A stretch of DNA of 7,994 nt from CAZLBV01 sp964557845. Its GTDB lineage: Bacteria > Acidobacteriota > Aminicenantia > Aminicenantales > Aminicenantaceae. The stretch is from contig CAZLBV010000105.1 in the NCBI GenBank assembly GCA_964557845.1, positions 1-7,994 of the forward strand. The letters are read 5' to 3'. Shown here piece by piece: positions 6,876 through 7,994 of the stretch (positions are counted from its first letter, which is position 1; each line of letters begins with the position of its first letter). The notes beneath the pieces are model-generated. The model worked only from the letters and a program-made list of their open reading frames with translations, was not told where the DNA came from and ran no database searches. Position numbers and translations under genes: made by a program.

Positions 6876-7594
6876 TTTCGATTCCGGAGGCTCTTGACCA
6901 TAGATATTTTTTCTTTATCTATTACCTCCTCGATCTTTCTGAAAACCTTAGCCGGCATTCCAACGGCTACAACACGGGGAGGGATGTCATCGACTACCAC
7001 AGCCCCTGCTCCGATCACACTGCTTTTGCCCACCTTAACTCCCTCTAATACAACTGCGTTTGCACCGACAAGGACTCCATCCTGAATGACAACCGGTTTC
7101 CGGCTGGGAGGTTCCAATACACCGGCAATCACCGCACCGGCCCCAATATGGCAGTCCCGTCCTATCAAGGCCCTTGCACCGATCACGGCATTCATATCAA
7201 CCATGGTCCTGGTTCCTATCTCTGCCCCGATATTAATGACCGCACCCATCATCACTATGCAGTCCTTTCCGATCCGGGCACCTTCACGGATCACTGCCCC
7301 TGGTTCGATCCTGGCATCCACCTTGTCTAGATCGATCATGGGAAGTGCGGAATAGCGGCCATAGATCTCAATATGCCGTTCCTCTATCTTTTTCGCATGG
7401 ATCTGCATCCATTTTTTTATCAGAGGAAAATCCCCCACCAAAACAAAAAATTTTCCCCCGCCAAAAACCTTAAATTCACAATCTTTAAAATCTCTTTCGG
7501 AGAAGGATCCTGTCAGAAAAACCCTGGATGGAGTTGTTTTTCTGCTGTTTGCGATCAGATCAGCAATAGTTTTAAAATCCAATTTATCTCTCAT
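6872..7594 (-). CDS. dapH: 2,3,4,5-tetrahydropyridine-2,6-dicarboxylate N-acetyltransferase
   Basis: 240-residue acyltransferase with an N-terminal alpha/beta part (1-85) and a left-handed beta-helix of hexapeptide repeats (about 92-215). It is very like Bacillus subtilis DapH (YkuQ) as remembered: SALPMIDLDKVDARIEPGA, IVMMGAVINIGAEIG, DMNAVIGARA, and GAGAVIAGVLEPPSRKPVVI followed by GANAVVLEGVKVGK. It acetylates tetrahydrodipicolinate from acetyl-CoA, the committing step of the acetylase branch to meso-diaminopimelate and lysine. The length and the EPPSRKP loop separate it from the succinyl-CoA enzyme DapD, which is longer and differently built. It overlaps thrB upstream by 11 nt and the deacylase downstream by 4 nt. 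AAGGCGG, one base off a perfect site, lies 4 nt before the ATG at 7594. Confidence 0.94.
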   Translation of the reverse strand: MRDKLDFKTIADLIANSRKTTPSRVFLTGSFSERDFKDCEFKVFGGGKFFVLVGDFPLIKKWMQIHAKKIEERHIEIYGRYSALPMIDLDKVDARIEPGAVIREGARIGKDCIVMMGAVINIGAEIGTRTMVDMNAVIGARALIGRDCHIGAGAVIAGVLEPPSRKPVVIQDGVLVGANAVVLEGVKVGKSSVIGAGAVVVDDIPPRVVAVGMPAKVFRKIEEVIDKEKISMVKSLRNRK

Positions 7595-7994
7595 CAGACC
7601 GCCTTACCCCGATATTGGAAGCTTGTGTCACTATAATCTCCGGATTTAGTTCTTGACGGTTGAATTCTTCTTTTAAAAGTTCAGCGATCTTGTTTTGCCG
7701 GCTTTCTTCACAGATCGCGAATACAGAAGAACCGCCTCCACTTACATTAAAACCAAAAGCCCCTGCATCAAGGACATTCTTTTTTATTTCATTATATCCG
7801 GGAATAAAACTCCCCCTTACTGGTTCGGATATATGATCAGAATTAACGGCCTGACCTATGGTCTTCAAGTCACCTTTACCGACCGCATGGATCATTCCGG
7901 CACACCATGACATCTGATCGACTACCTGATACAAAGACATTTTTTTCATTATAAAACCGCGTGTTGTTTTTTGCGGTTTCGGCATTACTGCGAT
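7584..7994 (-). CDS. thrB: Homoserine kinase (GHMP family), C-terminal part
   Basis: Final 136 codons of a homoserine kinase, which phosphorylates homoserine with ATP ahead of threonine synthase. The frame is open to the window edge, so the N-terminus with the ATP-binding GHMP motif lies outside. The ATG at 7985 is internal, because a complete kinase is about 300 residues. Seen: SEPVRGSFIPGYNEIK (53-68 counted from 7985), a segment characteristic of ThrB, and the C-terminal GHMP motif GAFGFNVSGGGSSVFA (75-90), a loop that lines the active site. The usual SGAGPS core reads SGGGSS here, a mild variation. The stop overlaps the dapH start by 11 nt, so threonine- and lysine-branch genes share one transcript. 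Further aspartate-pathway genes probably lie upstream, beyond the right edge. Confidence 0.88.
   Translation of the reverse strand: MAVMPKPQKTTRGFIMKKMSLYQVVDQMSWCAGMIHAVGKGDLKTIGQAVNSDHISEPVRGSFIPGYNEIKKNVLDAGAFGFNVSGGGSSVFAICEESRQNKIAELLKEEFNRQELNPEIIVTQASNIGVRRSDER

Noticed and set aside
7086..7355. Open frame on the plus strand opposite dapH with Ala/Pro/Ile-rich low-complexity translation
   Set aside because: It is the antisense of the hexapeptide repeats of dapH, which explains its periodic composition. No ribosome binding site or family resemblance.

Overview
The window carries two converging gene sets from a bacterium of moderate, slightly AT-rich composition that uses strong AAGGAG-type ribosome binding sites. 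Sequence alone does not place the organism. The acetylase-type lysine pathway (DapH) and Shine-Dalgarno usage argue for a bacterium. The fully split LigD is reminiscent of some archaea and some deep or anaerobic bacteria, so an uncultivated lineage is plausible. || Plus strand, 1-4649: the 3' part of a metallo-beta-lactamase-fold hydrolase, then three separate genes that together make up a complete LigD of non-homologous end joining. These are an ATP-dependent DNA ligase (LIG, 623-1618), a primase-type polymerase (POL, 1621-2505) and a 3'-phosphoesterase (PE, 2607-3224). All three keep their catalytic residues. Ku is not in the window and could lie upstream. Next is a glutamate/aspartate-type sodium symporter (DAACS family, 3299-4649) broken by a one-base frameshift at an A5 run (3850-3854). 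It also has substitutions in its cation/substrate motif and an ill-defined start. || Minus strand, 7994-4700: a compact aspartate-family amino-acid operon, transcribed right to left. It holds the 3' end of homoserine kinase (thrB), tetrahydrodipicolinate N-acetyltransferase (dapH), an M20 deacylase of the ArgE/DapE kind, and a class I/II aminotransferase. Genes overlap by 11 and 4 nt or are 4 nt apart. The last three fit successive steps of the acetyl-diaminopimelate route: acetylation, transamination, deacetylation to LL-diaminopimelate. ThrB serves the threonine branch. || The two sets converge in a 50-nt gap (4650-4699) with no convincing terminator hairpin. No RNA genes, CRISPR arrays, insertion sequences or long repeats were seen. 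The most notable points are the dispersed NHEJ operon with its linked MBL-fold hydrolase, the broken symporter, and the pairing of DapH with an ArgE/DapE-type deacylase.
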